DNA of 64,000 nt from Asterella californica (taxonomy: Eukaryota; Streptophyta; Marchantiopsida; Marchantiales; Aytoniaceae), in contig JAYKYS010000002.1 of the NCBI GenBank assembly GCA_036924285.1, positions 3,720,001-3,784,000 on the forward strand, read 5' to 3'. The notes beneath the pieces are model-generated. The model was given only the letters and a program-made list of their open reading frames with translations. It was not told the DNA's origin and did not search any database. This document shows positions 1-11,197 of this stretch, in pieces (position 1 is the first letter of the stretch; each line of letters starts with the position of its first letter). Made by a program: the position numbers and the translations under genes.

Positions 1-583
1 GCACAGACAGGAAGAGAAGATGAGTTATTTGTTGAAGGGTTGTATGATGGTGATTTGCTTGATATCGGGAGGTACCTTAGTACGATGGTCAAGCATACAA
101 GTTGGACGGATGAGAGGTTTCGGAGAGTTCGAAGGAATGCTTACAACTTCATGTTGTAGGATGGGTTTCTTTGGAAACGACCAAAACAGAAAGATGGGAT
201 ACCGCTACGGGTGATTTGCAACAAGGAAGATCAGCAGAAGTCACTCAAGGCGTTCCATGAGAGTCTTTGGGCTGGACATCGAAGGATTTGGACCACTTTT
301 ACAAAGATGAAAGAGCGGTATTGGTGGAAAAACATGTACAGGGATGTTGTATCTTTTGTGGAGTATTGTTTGACATGTCAGATGTATTCGAACATCTGAC
401 ATCGTGACGGATTACACTCAACTTATCCGCTGACAATCCATTTCAAGTGGGTGGTAGACTTGGTGATTATGCCGGTTGGATTGTGATAGATGAGATACTT
501 GGTACTTGCTAGAGAAGATCTTTCAAATCAAGTCGAGGGTAGGGCGTTTCGTTTTAGAAAACTGAAGGGGTACGTAGATTTCT
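1..583 (+). pseudogene. RNase H-integrase junction of element A pol, broken
   Basis: Conceptual translation in shifting frames gives the linker between RNase H and integrase, then the integrase zinc-binding region: an H-x-H pair in FHESLWAGHR near 255-285 and the cysteine pair CLTCQ near 370-385. The region is in at least two frames (20-214, then 211-399) and carries in-frame stops (for example around 158 and 397-399), so no protein is made. It aligns with the same region of element C pol (about 18,230-18,500, minus strand). The start of the gene is outside the window. Confidence 0.7.
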
Positions 584-584
584 C

Positions 585-1409
585 TTGGAAGAGGTTATTT
601 GTCAGTATGGATATGCAGGAAAGATCACTGCAGATCGAGGAGAGTTAGATGCACATGAGGCTCGTGAATTCTTTGCAATGTGTGGGGTGAGGTTGTCACT
701 GACAACTGCTTACAACCCCGAAGGGAATGTCAAGAGTGAACGTGGTCATCCATCCATTGTGAAGGCTTTGGTGAAGGTCTGCAACGGAAGGATGCGCAAG
801 CGGCCTCGACTCTTACCATTTGCGTTATGGACAGATCGAACAACGCACAACTCGGTGACAGGTTACATGCCGGTGGAACTCATCACATGTCAGAAACCTA
901 TCATACCGATTGAAGAACACGTTCTAACATGGAGTGTGTTACCTTGGGAGGACAATTTGACTAGAAAAGAGCTTCTTGCTATTCGAATTAGGCAGTTAGA
1001 AAGAAGACCAGAGGATATCCAAACTGCTTTGGATAGGCTGCGAGAAGCACGGTTGAAGAACAAGGTCAGATTTGATCAGCGACATCGTTTGAGACCTATG
1101 GAAATCAAGGAAAGTGATTGGGTGTTAGTCTATGACAACAGTCTAGACAACCAACATAGTGCACTCCGGAAGTTTTTCAGAAGATGGTTTGGTCCGTATG
1201 TGGTGAAGAAGATTCATGACAACGCAACTTACGCCCTGCAAGAGTTGGATGGAACGAGCTTGAAGATACCAATGGCAGGTAAACGTGTCAAGATTTTCAA
1301 AAAGAGAGATGAGGAGGTCGATCTAGTAGATATCTTGACGGAGTTTCAGTTTGAGGATGAGGATTATGCAGAAGACATTGAAGGTGAGGTTGGCTATGAT
1401 GAGAAGTAG
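585..1409 (+). pseudogene. Integrase catalytic core and C-terminus of element A
   Basis: An open frame of 274 codons encodes the second half of a Ty3/gypsy integrase. Visible are the second Asp of the DDE triad in ITADRGELD, and the region that should hold Glu, which reads YNPEGNVKSERGH (Glu present in KSERG). The C-terminal beta-barrel contains the GPY/F-type motif RWFGPYVVKK near 1,180-1,210. No chromodomain follows; the frame ends in an acidic tail rich in Glu and Asp. The first Asp lies upstream in another frame. The ORF is intact in itself but cut off from the rest of pol by frameshifts. Confidence 0.75.
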
Positions 1410-1484
1410 GACGATAAGCCGGTCCACTCCTTGGTTGGTATCTCTGGTGCATGCCGGATGATGCACAAGTTCAGAGGGGGTGGA

Positions 1485-2797
1485 TGTCATGTCGTGGACC
1501 GGCTCCTATCTGAAATTCAGACTTCGATGCTTGTTGCTCCAAAGACACTCATGAGAAAGACAAGCTAAGCCCTAGCTTACGGATTTTTTGCATCATTTCG
1601 GATCTCCCATTTCATCGCACAAATGGGTAGAGCTCCTTGTCAGCTATCCATAAGCACTTCGTCTACTTCGTTTGGACGCCTAGTGGAGAAGTTACAGGAC
1701 TCGAAAGATGGAGAAAACAAGCTAAGCCTCAGCTTACGGGCTTTTGCGGCAACTTCGAATCTTCACTTTCATCACATAGATGGGTAGAGCTCGTTGTCAG
1801 CTTTCCATGGGCATCTTGTTTACGCCGTTTGGACATCTAGTGAAAAAGTTATGCGACTCGAAAGAAGATAAAATCAAGCTAGGCTTTAGTTTACTTGCTG
1901 ACTGGGTATTTGAGGCTTCAGGCGTTATATCAAAGACGCAAGAGGTCAGCTTCCTCATTATTGAGAGAACTTTGTACGTACAGAGACTGACGCAAGGGGG
2001 CTGCTTAAGGGGCTTACTTGTTCTTACGACTTGTCGGTGGACGTTTTGGAGAATTAGGAAGTCCAATACACGCACGCAAGGTGTTATCGGGTTCAGATCT
2101 GTGCAGACTACGCACAGGTTAAGACGGTTTGAGAAGAGACGGATCGAGGGTTGTGTTCTGAGAGAAATTGAGACGCAGGAAGCAGATTTGAGATTTTCAG
2201 TTACCTGTGAAGGAGAGTTGGACCGTTCGGACCATTCCAGAGTCCAAACTTACTGTCCTTGGATCCATCGGGATCAGAACGCCGAGTTCTTCAGGAAATT
2301 GAAGACGATACAAAGTTTCATCGGGCGGTTTGGGAGTTTTGAGTGAAATTGGCTCGCAGGGAAGCGCTTACGTCAGATTTTCATTCGCTTGCGATTTGAG
2401 ATTGGATTGTTCTTCGCAATCGGTGAGTCAAGTCTCTTCGTTCTTGGTGCCTACGCGATCAGGGAGTCTTCATCTACTCATAAGAGAAGACAATACGTTA
2501 ATTGGATTGTTGGTTTGGGTGTGGTGAGCGAGTTTGAGCAGTAGGGAGTCGATTTACGTCTGTTTTTTGCAACCTGCGACCAAATTTCTCGAGTGGTTTT
2601 GCAAGAGCAACTCCAAACGACTTGTTTGGAGTCTTGTTGGGTTCGTGATAGCTAGATCTATCTGCCAGAGAAGATGGATATCAGTTTAGATGATCCGTTT
2701 GTGCGGTGTGTGCGATTTTGTGCGCAAGGAGGAGTTTTTGAAGGTTCGGTCATTTGCGATCGAAAATCGGCGATATCTCGGCTGTTGGGAGTCGGAT
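1485..2797 (+). repeat. 3' LTR of element A, truncated at its end
   Basis: It starts with TG immediately after a polypurine tract. Over its whole length it is similar, in inverted orientation, to the sequence at about 29,090-30,356, which continues for roughly another 470 bp and includes a TATA box. Here that last part (promoter, R and U5) is missing. Several short open frames inside it are not conserved as protein and are not counted as genes. Confidence 0.7.
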
Positions 2798-3805
2798 CTG
2801 AAGGTTGGAACATTGGGTTAGAGCGTAAGGGCCTACCCCAAGACGACCTCAGACGAACGCTGACTTAAGGGGGCAAGTCTGGGACCGGATCAAAACATGA
2901 GTCTGAGACATAAATCTGAGACGTGGATCCGAGACGTGAGACCGAGACGTGGGTCCGAGACGCAGACGGATCGTGGTTCAGACGCTGGTCCGATCACAGG
3001 GTTCGAGTCTGGGTCTGGACCACAGATTCTCGAGAAAATGACTAAGTGTTGGAGCTCCAGCGACGTTTTAGATCGTGGACGGAGCTCCACGTAAGATCTC
3101 GAGGCGAGTGAGGTATCATTGGAAAGGTCTTGTCGAGAGATTTCCAGTGATATATAACACTCTTCGAACTGACGTCCGAGCTGGAAGTTAAGGTCGAACC
3201 ACAATCGAGTTGTGGTATAATTTCCAGGGACCAAAGAAGAGGACGAGGCCGCCGATCCCCATAAGTATATATGAGGGGGGCTCGATGCTTGGGTGGACCA
3301 AGACGAGTCATCCGACCCCAAGGTTCGGCGGACGGACTCTGGGGGCATGAGGTTATGGCTGGGCCGGTTCCAAGACACGTTCCGATCTAGACTTGGACGT
3401 CTGGATTTAGGAATGATGTAAGGACTGGGGCAAGACTAGGGAACGAGTCGGCGGGTTAGACCACCATTCGAGAGCCTAGATACAGACGGACATCACGGGC
3501 GGTTGGACCGCTAGGTGTGCTGGAGGTACCGTTTAGGACCTTGGACTTTATGAGAAGTCCGCCCAAAGTCGTATTGTGACTTGTTCATGTTTGGGACCGA
3601 CTTAGGCGGGTCTAGGTCGTCCTTTAAGAACTACTGAGCTTGATGAATAAGGAGACGGTCCGGCTCTGGTCCGGACCAAACTTAGATAAGCTAAGTGGTG
3701 CATGGATGCTAACTTGTGATTGTGTTTGCAGGTTAGCGGTGTAAATTTCGTGACCTACTGAGCAAGAGCTTCCGCTGGCGCAACAAGGCGGTAGGTGCGT
3801 GAAAA
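2798..3805 (+). repeat. 5' LTR of element B, 5'-truncated
   Basis: It matches the 3' LTR of element B from AACATTGGGTTAGAGCG (about 2,808 against 9,371) to the end before the primer site. The first ~150 bp of the LTR, present at 9,218-9,370, are absent here. Inside it, CATAAGTATATATGAGG (about 3,260) is shared with the copy at about 24,480. Confidence 0.75.
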
Positions 3806-3806
3806 G

Positions 3807-3819
3807 TGGTATCAGAGCC
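3807..3819 (+). other. Primer binding site of element B
   Basis: TGGTATCAGAGCC directly after the 5' LTR is complementary to the 3' end of plant initiator methionine tRNA, the usual minus-strand primer of plant Ty3/gypsy elements. Confidence 0.85.
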
Positions 3820-3925
3820 GACGGTTCGATGAGCGAGAACTTGAGGTAGTGGCTGAAGGCTGGACGCTTGAGGAGGGACGCGAGACACGAAGCGGATCAG
3901 CGTTTCTAGGTGAATACTTGGAGCG

Positions 3926-4750
3926 ATGGCCGACGTAGGACAGAGTTCCAAGAGAAAGACCAAGAGACGAGTAGCGATTGACACCGAGACCAGATCAACT
4001 CGAGCTAGCCTCGAGGCACAGTCAGGGGACGATAACCGACAACCTTCGTCCCAACGTCAAGGAAGCCCAGTACCATCTGCGGCACCAGTGCAGCAAGATG
4101 GAGTCTTGCCAACGGTGCCTAACGATTCAGACGCGGGAAGACAAAGAGCCTTGTATGCGGAACTCATCAAGATGATGAAGACCATGCAGGAGGGTATGAT
4201 TTCCAGGGATAAACGTATCGCTGAGCTTGAGGCAGGCCAAGGAAGTTCCTCGTCTACCAGAAAGCTTTGTAAGATGAATTTGCCTACCCCGTTCTCAGGT
4301 ATAGGACGGACTCGCAAAGTTAAGGATTTCTTAACTGAGTTGGACCTATACTTTGAGGCGCAACAAGCTCAAGAGTCAGACAAGGTGAGAACGGCGATTA
4401 CGTTCATGAAGGATCATGCACTTCTCTGGTGGACTGCATACAAGGATGAACATGCCTTGACCGTCTCGGCGCTTGGTTGGAAGGAGTTCAAGGAGTTGCT
4501 CGCGGGACGATTCACTCCGGAGTATCAAAGGATTCGAGATGGGATCGAGCTAGTTAGGCTGAAGCAGACGGGGACGCTAAGTGCTTATGTACGTGAGTTC
4601 AGTGCCAAGCTGGACTCATTCTCCAAGTGGATTGAGGAGACCAAGATATGTATATTCATTGAGGGACTCAAGTCTAGTTCGGAGAAGGCTCTCTTTCGGA
4701 TGCCGGAGCTACCATCGACAAGTGCCGAACTTTTGAAGCTAGCGGAATGA
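3926..4750 (+). pseudogene. gag (capsid region) of element B
   Basis: An open frame of 274 codons starts 107 bp after the primer site. The N-terminus is basic and polar, followed by a coiled-coil-like stretch (about residues 75-110). The retrotransposon capsid domain follows, recognisable by LNLPTPFSG-like and WWTAYKDEHA motifs and by LAGRFTPEYQRIRDG (residues about 190-210). It ends at a TGA just before the nucleocapsid part, which is in another frame downstream. It would package the element RNA. A premature stop separates it from its zinc knuckle, so this copy is defective. Confidence 0.8.
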
Positions 4751-4905
4751 ATTGAGGACGATGAAGTCCAGCAATAGAAACCTTTTGAACCACGCAGCAC
4801 GGACAAGTTCCAAAAAAAGAACAAGGGCTTCAAGCGACATTGGGATGGGGGTGAGAAAGATCGGAAGGATTCTTCTACCCCGGCGGCAAAGCGGCAGCAA
4901 CAAGA

Positions 4906-5124
4906 GTGAAACCTAAGGGGCAAACACCTCAGAAGAGCAATGGAGCTAAGTTTACTTGCTACAACTGTGGCGAGGCGGGCCATATTGCTAAGGGGTGCAC
5001 GAAACTTAAGATTAGTAAATGTAGCATGAATGCGTTTGTTGCAAAGGACTTGTTGGAGGGCCAGATGACTGTGACCTTGAGAACCACGAAGAAGATGTCG
5101 GGACTGATGTTTCTACAAGCCTAG
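4906..5124 (+). pseudogene. Nucleocapsid zinc knuckle of element B
   Basis: This short open frame contains one CCHC knuckle, CYNCGEAGHIAKGC (C-x2-C-x4-H-x4-C), preceded by a Lys-rich stretch. It is the RNA-binding end of gag, shifted out of frame relative to the capsid at 3,926-4,750, and it ends at a TAG before the protease. Confidence 0.75.
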
Positions 5125-5530
5125 GTTGTTAACCGTGTTGTTACTTTTCTTGTGGACACAGGAGTGACTCACTCCTTCATAAGTCCAAAGTTGGTGAAGA
5201 AGTTGGGCTTGTCTACCTCCAAGGCAGATAAGCCTATTCAGGTGCGCTTTGTCAAGGACAAGACGTACCAAACTTCCAAGTAGCCTTAGACGTACGATTT
5301 GCGTGTGGGAAGTTGGAGTTCACAGAAAACTTCACGATGTGCGAGATGGATAATAGTTTGCAGTCCATGCAGTTTTGGGAAACACTTTCTTAGATAGGTT
5401 CGACGTGGAACTTAGGCGGAGATCTTTGAGGTTGAACGTCAGAGTTAAAGGACGGAAGCTGGGAGTGAGGCTGATCCGAAAGACGCGGAAAATTGATGAC
5501 TTTACGGTGAATTTGATCAACGGCAAATAG
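5125..5530 (+). pseudogene. Aspartic protease remnant of element B
   Basis: Translation around 5,130-5,280 gives a retropepsin active site, FLVDTGVTHSFISPK, followed by LVKKLGL. The frame is stopped near 5,283 and the C-terminal half is recognisable only in other frames. It would cleave the Gag-Pol polyprotein. The active-site DTG is intact but the domain is not continuous. Confidence 0.6.
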
Positions 5531-6446
5531 ATGGACTTCAACGACGGAGTCATGTGTTTGATGCGAGTTGCAGATTTTATGGCGGGTGACGGACAAGAGG
5601 AAACATCAGGAGACGTGACTAAACTTCCGGAGGTGCTTCGTGAAGTGATTAAGGAGTTTGAGGATGTCTTGACGAACGAGTTACCTGCTGAGTTACCTCC
5701 AAGGCGGGTGGTGGATCACAAGATCGAGGTCTTGTCAGGATCAGAACCACCTTCCAAAGCCCCTTATCGACTCAATCAGGTAGAACTCCTTGAATTGAAA
5801 AGACAACTCGGCGAGCTATTAGCGCGGGGATATATTCGAACCAGCAAGTCACCTTATGGAGCCCTAGTTCTTTTTGCAAAGAAGAAGGATGGGAAGTTAC
5901 GACCCTGTGTGGATTATCGTGCACTCAATAAGGTGACGATGAAGAATAATTATCCTTTGCCAAGGATAGACGACCTCTTGGCTAGCGGGCGCAAAGTATT
6001 TCAGCAGGATAGACTTGAAGTCAAGATATTACCAGATTCGAATAGCTGACCTAGATGTTGAGAAGACCGCTTGTCGAACCAGATACGGATCATTTGAATT
6101 CGTGGTGATGTCATTTGGACTCTGCAACGCCCCTTCGACGTTCACTACATTGATGAACATAATTTTTCGTGAGGAGATGGATGAGTTTGTCATCGATTAC
6201 ATCAACGACATCTTGATCTACTCCAAAACCTTGGAGTCGCACGCGGAGCAGCTAAGGGTGGTGTTGACGAAGCTGCGGGAGCATAAGCTGTTTGTCAACA
6301 TTGACAAGAGTGAGTTTGGTTTGGAGTGCGTTAACTTCTTGAGACATGTCATTAGTGCAGAAGGAGTCGGCCCGGATATGCAGAAGGTGGATGCGATTGT
6401 GACTTGGGAGCCTCCGACTATAGTGAAGGGATGCGGCGATTCTTAA
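5531..6446 (+). pseudogene. Reverse transcriptase of element B, broken
   Basis: The first half (5,531-6,049) holds the fingers with [18 protein letters not shown] and [10 protein letters not shown]. The second half (6,015-6,446) is in another frame and holds FEFVVMSFGLCNAPSTF and the catalytic box. The box reads YINDILIYS where the family has a YxDD-type pair, so one catalytic aspartate is replaced by Asn. The motif A region at the frame change (about 6,000-6,030) is damaged. It is inactive on at least two counts. Confidence 0.8.
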
Positions 6447-6900
6447 GATTGGCGCAGTTCTACCGCAAGTATGTGAAAGGATTTTCAAAGATCACGAAGC
6501 CGCTGACGGACTGGACGGACAATGACGCACAAGTAAGTTGGACCAAGGAGGTGGATGATGCGTTTCAGACGATCAAAGCTATTTTGTCAAATGCACTCGT
6601 ATTGAAGCTGTCGGAGTTCGACAAACCATTCGAGGTGCACACGGACGCGAGCGACTATGCGATTGACGGAGTGTTGGTGCAGGATGGAAAACCTGTAGCG
6701 TACGAAAGCAAGAAGCTATCTGGGATAGAGAGTCGATGGCCGACTCACGAGAAGGAACTGTTTGCGGTGGTTCATTGCTTGAGGAAATAACGACATTACT
6801 TGAGACTTCACAAAACCCAAGTGTATACTGATAATATTTCGCTCAAGTATTTTGAGACACAAGATCGGGTGACGTCAAAGCAACTACAGTAGCATGATAC
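6404..6900 (+). pseudogene. RNase H of element B, broken
   Basis: The frame starting at 6,404 covers the RT connection (FLRLAQFYRKYVKGFSKI) and RNase H with the first Asp in HTDASDYAIDGVL and Glu in THEKELFAVVHCL. It stops at a TAA near 6,790. The next catalytic Asp is seen just after the stop in the same frame (VYTDN). A further TAG near 6,890 precedes the integrase. Confidence 0.75.
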
Positions 6901-6901
6901 C

Positions 6902-7939
6902 TTGGCGCTCATGAACGTGGAATTAATCCACAAAGCGGGAAAGGACAATGTGGTTCCTGACACCTTGAGTCGTAAGGAAGAATATCTTCCATCGTCAACA
7001 CAGATTTTACAAGCTATGTATCCTAAGGAGTCAGACTTGGAGAGGCGAATACGTGAAGGTTACATGGGCGATGATCAAGCGAAGGAGTACATGGAACAAC
7101 TCAAGCGAGGAGTGAAGTTGCAGAACATGCAGCTAAGACATGGTTTACTCATGTTCAAGCAAAGTCAGATTTATGTGGGACAAGGAAAACTTAGGACCAA
7201 GTTGTTAAAAGAATGTCACGATGCGCCCTCATCAAGCCATAAAGGAGAAAAGTCCACTTTAGCAATGATAGCTAAAAAGTTTTATTGGCCTCACATGAAA
7301 GACGATGTTGTCCACTTTGTGAAAACATGTGTAACCTGTCAAGCGAACCGCTTTTCTTATGAGAAGAAACAAGGGTTGCTTCATCCTCTGCCGATTCCAG
7401 CCAGAACTTGGGAAAGCATTAGCATGGACTTCATTACCTCTCTGCCTGACTCGAATGGATACAACGCGATTTTTGTGATAGTTGATCGGTTTAGTAAACT
7501 AGCGAAGTTAACTCCGACCTTGGATACTGCAACAACGTTCACGACTTCTCGATTGTTCCTAGATACTTGGTGGCGTTCACATGGATTATCTCGGAGTATT
7601 ATTTCAGATAGAGACTCCAAGTTCACAAGTGCCTTTTGGAAACACTTGTTCCACAAATTGGGGACTAAGTTAAAATTTAGTACCGCCTTTCATCTGGAAA
7701 CAGATGGGCAAACGGAACGAGTTAACTCGGTTCTGAATCAATACTTGAGGAATTATGTGAGCACGGACCAAAGTAATTGGGCGAAGTGGCTTAGTCTTGC
7801 GGAGTATTGCTATAATTCCACGAAGCATTCGATAACCGGCGAATCGTCTTTCTTGCTGACTTACGGACGTGAGCCAGAAGGGCCTCTTGACTTGACTCTT
7901 GCAGGGAGTTCTACATCGGCACGACCAAGAACACGGTAA
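6902..7939 (+). pseudogene. Integrase of element B
   Basis: The longest surviving frame of element B (345 codons). It begins at the RNase H tail (NVVPDTLSRK). The zinc-binding domain follows, with ECHDAPSSSHKG and the cysteine pair TCVTCQ. The catalytic core has all three acidic residues: Asp in SMDFITSLP, Asp in IISDRDSKFTSAFW and Glu in TDGQTERVNSVL. It would insert the cDNA into chromosomes. It stops at TAA near 7,939, before the C-terminal targeting part, which continues out of frame. The core looks intact but the gene is not. Confidence 0.8.
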
Positions 7940-8033
7940 ACATCAGTTGAAGAGTTCGTGGCGGCAATGCAGCGGCGCGAGGAGCAAGTAAAGAAGAACC
8001 TCGAGAAGGCACAATAACAAGCATCGGCGGCAA

Positions 8034-8490
8034 GTGAAGTTTCAAGTGGGCGAAGAAGTATGGTTAAGTACGAAAAACTTCACACTTCCAAAGGAAATAT
8101 CGGCGAAGTTTTCATCGAAGTTCACGAGACCTTTTGTCATTGTCAAGAATCCGCACGAAGATGTCCATAAGTTAGACCTTCCTCCCGAATGGCAGTTGCA
8201 TCCGACTTTCCATGTTTCTTTATTGAAGAAATACTTCATAAGATGATTTGCGGCCGGAGCGCAAACAGGTTCTTAGGCCTCAACCTGATGTCGTGCAAGG
8301 CGACGAATAATATGAGGTGGAGTCCATTTTGCGATCTTGGTGCAAATCAAACCGGATGGAGTACTTGGTCAAATGACGTGGTTACCATTTGAAGGAAGCA
8401 ACTTGGGTGCCAGAGGAAGATCTCGCACATGCGAGCGAAGTATTAGACCTCTTCAAACGGCGACAAGGACAAGAAGGGCTTTAGCAAGAT
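8034..8490 (+). pseudogene. Integrase C-terminus and chromodomain remnant of element B
   Basis: 8,034-8,246 encodes the integrase C-terminal barrel (VGEEVWLSTKNFTL, HPTFHVSLLKKY). After a frame change, 8,310-8,460 gives a chromodomain: YEVESIL, then MEYLVK-stop-RGY, then KEATWVPEEDLAHA. Chromodomains steer such elements to modified histones. Two aromatic cage positions are still readable, but a TGA falls where the conserved Trp of LVKWRGY belongs. Confidence 0.7.
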
Positions 8491-9203
8491 GAGGACATCT
8501 CCTTCCAGCGAGGAGTGAAGGAACGTCGAACCATACGAGTAGTAACTTGAGACGATTTGGACCGATGGACTTTCTAGCTTTGTCTTGTATTTGGAAATAA
8601 AGATTTTGTTTCTGGAAATTTTGTCTAAGTGTATTGGTACTGCATGGCTATGACTAGTTCTGATCAGATGCCTAAGATGTTGTCAAGAGGAGGAACGAAG
8701 CACACTCAAAGGAAGCGAGCTGGTTTGGATAAGCATCTAAATCAAGACTAAGTCTTGATGTCAAGACTTAGGTTTGCCGTAGCATTGGCAAAGCAAGTAT
8801 GAAATTTCATACTTGTCTTGGGGCTTGGGGTGATTTTGCTTTGCAGTTTTCTAACTGCAAAGTAAACTTAGTCGCGTGTCTAAGTCAAATCAGATTGCGA
8901 CCGAAAAGTGAGTTTCGGGGGACCTCGTAAGTAGGTGTGAATACTTATAGTTAGCAAGTTAGAGTCTTAAGTAGAATGTTTAGAAGTTGTCAACTAGTTT
9001 TGTTTAGGATAAGCCAAAAAGTTAAGGCTTTTCCCTAGACTAGTTGAAATTTTCTAAGTGTTCTAGCGACAACTTAAGACTCAAGCCAAGAAGGGAATTG
9101 CGGGTTAGCTACCAGAACGCAATTCTGACGCCAAGGGGTTGACTACCCATTTTGAACTTGGTGTTAACTTAAAGGATCATTGTTGATGAAGGCATCAACC
9201 TCC
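8491..9203 (+). other. Non-coding 3' region of element B
   Basis: About 700 bp between the chromodomain and the polypurine tract. I see no open frame of note. Several short direct words recur (for example AAGTCTTGATGTCAAGACTTAG around 8,750-8,770, a near-palindrome). No function can be assigned. Confidence 0.5.
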
Positions 9204-9217
9204 AAAGTGGGGGTGAG
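9204..9217 (+). other. Polypurine tract of element B
   Basis: AAAGTGGGGGTGAG lies immediately before the 3' LTR start TGTTGCGACC at 9,218; it is the plus-strand primer site. Confidence 0.7.
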
Positions 9218-9807
9218 TGTTGCGACCCTCAGTCTCAAGATCAGGCGCAGACGCGAGTAACGGAACCCTAGTGAACCTGCGCTAGGTTGCGAACGCTGCG
9301 AGTATGACTGAACGGCTTGACCGAGAAGTCGGGATCAGAGGAACCCTAAGTGGTTCTCTGAGCCAAGGTTGAAACATTGGGTTAGAGCGTAAGGGCCTAC
9401 CCCAGGACGAGCCTAGACGAATCCCTTAAGGGGGCAAGTCTAGAAACGGACCGAAATATGAGTCTGAGACATAAGTCTGAGACGTGGATCCGAGAAGTGA
9501 GACCGAGATGTGGGTCCAAGACGCAGACGGACCGTGGTTCAGACGCTGGTCCGACCACAGGGTTCGAGTCTGGGTCTCGACCACAGATTCTCGAAAAAAT
9601 GATTAAATGTTGGAGCTCCAACGACGTTTTAGATCGTGGACGGAGCTCCACGTAAGATCTCGAGGCGAGTGAAGTATCATTGGAAAGGTCTCGTCGAGAG
9701 CTTTCCAGTGATATAAAGCACTCCTCGAACCGACCTCCGAGCTGGAAGTTATGATCGAACCACAATCGGATTGTGGTATTATTTTCAGGGACCAAAGAAG
9801 AGGGCGG
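9218..9807 (+). repeat. 3' LTR of element B, first part
   Basis: It starts TGTTGCGACC after the polypurine tract. From about 9,371 it aligns with the 5' LTR (2,808 onward). It is interrupted at 9,807 by element C, and resumes at 24,464. Confidence 0.8.
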
Positions 9808-11088
9808 TGTCGGAGTGTAATCCGTCTACCTAGGAAAGCGCCGGGCTTCTGGCTGTGGTTGTTCACTCAAGAGGTTGGCTTTCAGGTCACAATAGGGCTA
9901 TAAACACTCACACAGATGTGTAAGATCTAGTAATATACCCAGAAGGCGAAATTCAGGTCTAGCTGGCAGTAATAGGATTCAGCGGTGAACTTTGACACTC
10001 ACGGAGAGGAAAACTATGAAGGTTTAGACCTCTAAACTTCCCCTACATGCAAATGAGGTACTACTGTACTCACAGACGAAATTTCAGCCTGAGATCAAAT
10101 TCTGACACGGAGATATGAACAGAAAAGTTTTGAGCAAGAAAACTACGGCAATTTCTGGTACCTAGCTGGCTATTTCAACCTATAACAGGAGTTTGGCTCG
10201 ATCAATTTCGAAGTTTCTTACAGGATTTGCAGTCTACAGGGTGCTGAACATCCCTGTGAAGTTGGGACTCCTGAATGTACACAGAACTATAGATCTCCTC
10301 CTCTGAAGTCGCTGCTCTAGATTAAGAGCTTTTCAGACCCCCTCAGCTTCAGCGGCCGCCCTGAATTACTCAGTTGCTCAATCGATATGAAACTTTTTGT
10401 GAAATCGTAGCCCTGCTGGCGGAGAACACAACCTCGAAGTTTTGAAGCAATTTCCTCAAATCTGCTGCGAGTGACACTGAAAACCCTAAATCCAACCAAA
10501 ATGATTCAATTCTAGCACAATCCGAACTTCAATTGCTCATAACTCCGTCTTTATTGACTCAAATCGATCGAAATTTTCACTGGAAGTGCTTGGCATGACG
10601 AGACCTCTCTCCCTGTGCTCTCAGATTTCGAAGATCCCTCACCAAATGCTCGAACTCCACTCTAGAGCTCTTTTTCTAAATTTAGAGTTTAACAAAAGAC
10701 AAAAACAGACCAATGGGAGTTCATAGCTCCACTTGGTTGTCCTTTAGTACCCTAAACCACGTGGCAACTTAGTTTTACTCATAGGCTACCACGTCAAGCC
10801 CCTGGAGTGCCAGCGTAAAACTTAAACTACCTAAAACGACACGCAGTCCCGAAAAATAACTTAAATCAGCTAGAAAGCGTGCATGGGCGACACGCAAGTA
10901 CAACCCATGAGCTTAAGCCCTATCAACATGGTAATCAACCTACTAAGACTCAAAATAGTGTTAACACCATATGCAAAGGTGTCAAACATATACATAAACG
11001 ACTAGAAGTAATATAAGCTAACTTCTAGAACTACTAAACTCAAGCGTCGGAGTAGAAATATAACATGTAGCCGCCAAGTAGCGCGACA
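9808..11088 (-). repeat. 3' LTR of element C
   Basis: On the plus strand it reads TGTCGGAGTG to GCGCGACA and is nearly identical to 23,183-24,463. It has TG...CA ends on either strand. An open frame at 10,317-10,499 recurs in the other LTR only because the DNA is duplicated. Confidence 0.9.
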
Positions 11089-11106
11089 TCCACCCCCTCT
11101 GAACGT
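11089..11106 (-). other. Polypurine tract of element C
   Basis: On the minus strand the sequence GTTCAGAGGGGGTGGA lies directly before the 3' LTR. The same tract precedes the LTR of element A (1,470-1,484), supporting common family membership. Confidence 0.75.
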
Positions 11107-11197
11107 GCACATCCTCCGGTATGTGCCATCCAGATCAAGACTCTTCAGCTTCGGCTTCAAACTCATCTTCAACCTGCATTGAGTCTTCAGCTTCATC

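Larger units (their letters stand above)
1..2797 (+). mobile_element. Ty3/gypsy element A, 3' half
   Basis: The window opens inside the pol gene of an LTR retrotransposon. It runs through the integrase, a purine-rich tract (CAGAGGGGGTGGA) and into a 3' LTR starting TGTCATGTCG at 1,485. The protein is the same family as element C on the opposite strand (9,808-24,463): both carry the string FHESLWAGHR and end in a similar integrase tail. The LTR stops abruptly near 2,797, where LTR sequence of another element begins. The 5' part lies outside the window. Stops and frame changes in the coding part show that it is dead. Confidence 0.8.

Noticed and set aside
10317..10499. 60-codon frame present twice (also 23,692-23,874)
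   Set aside because: The two copies are identical because they lie in the two LTRs of element C; there is no sign of selection on the protein.
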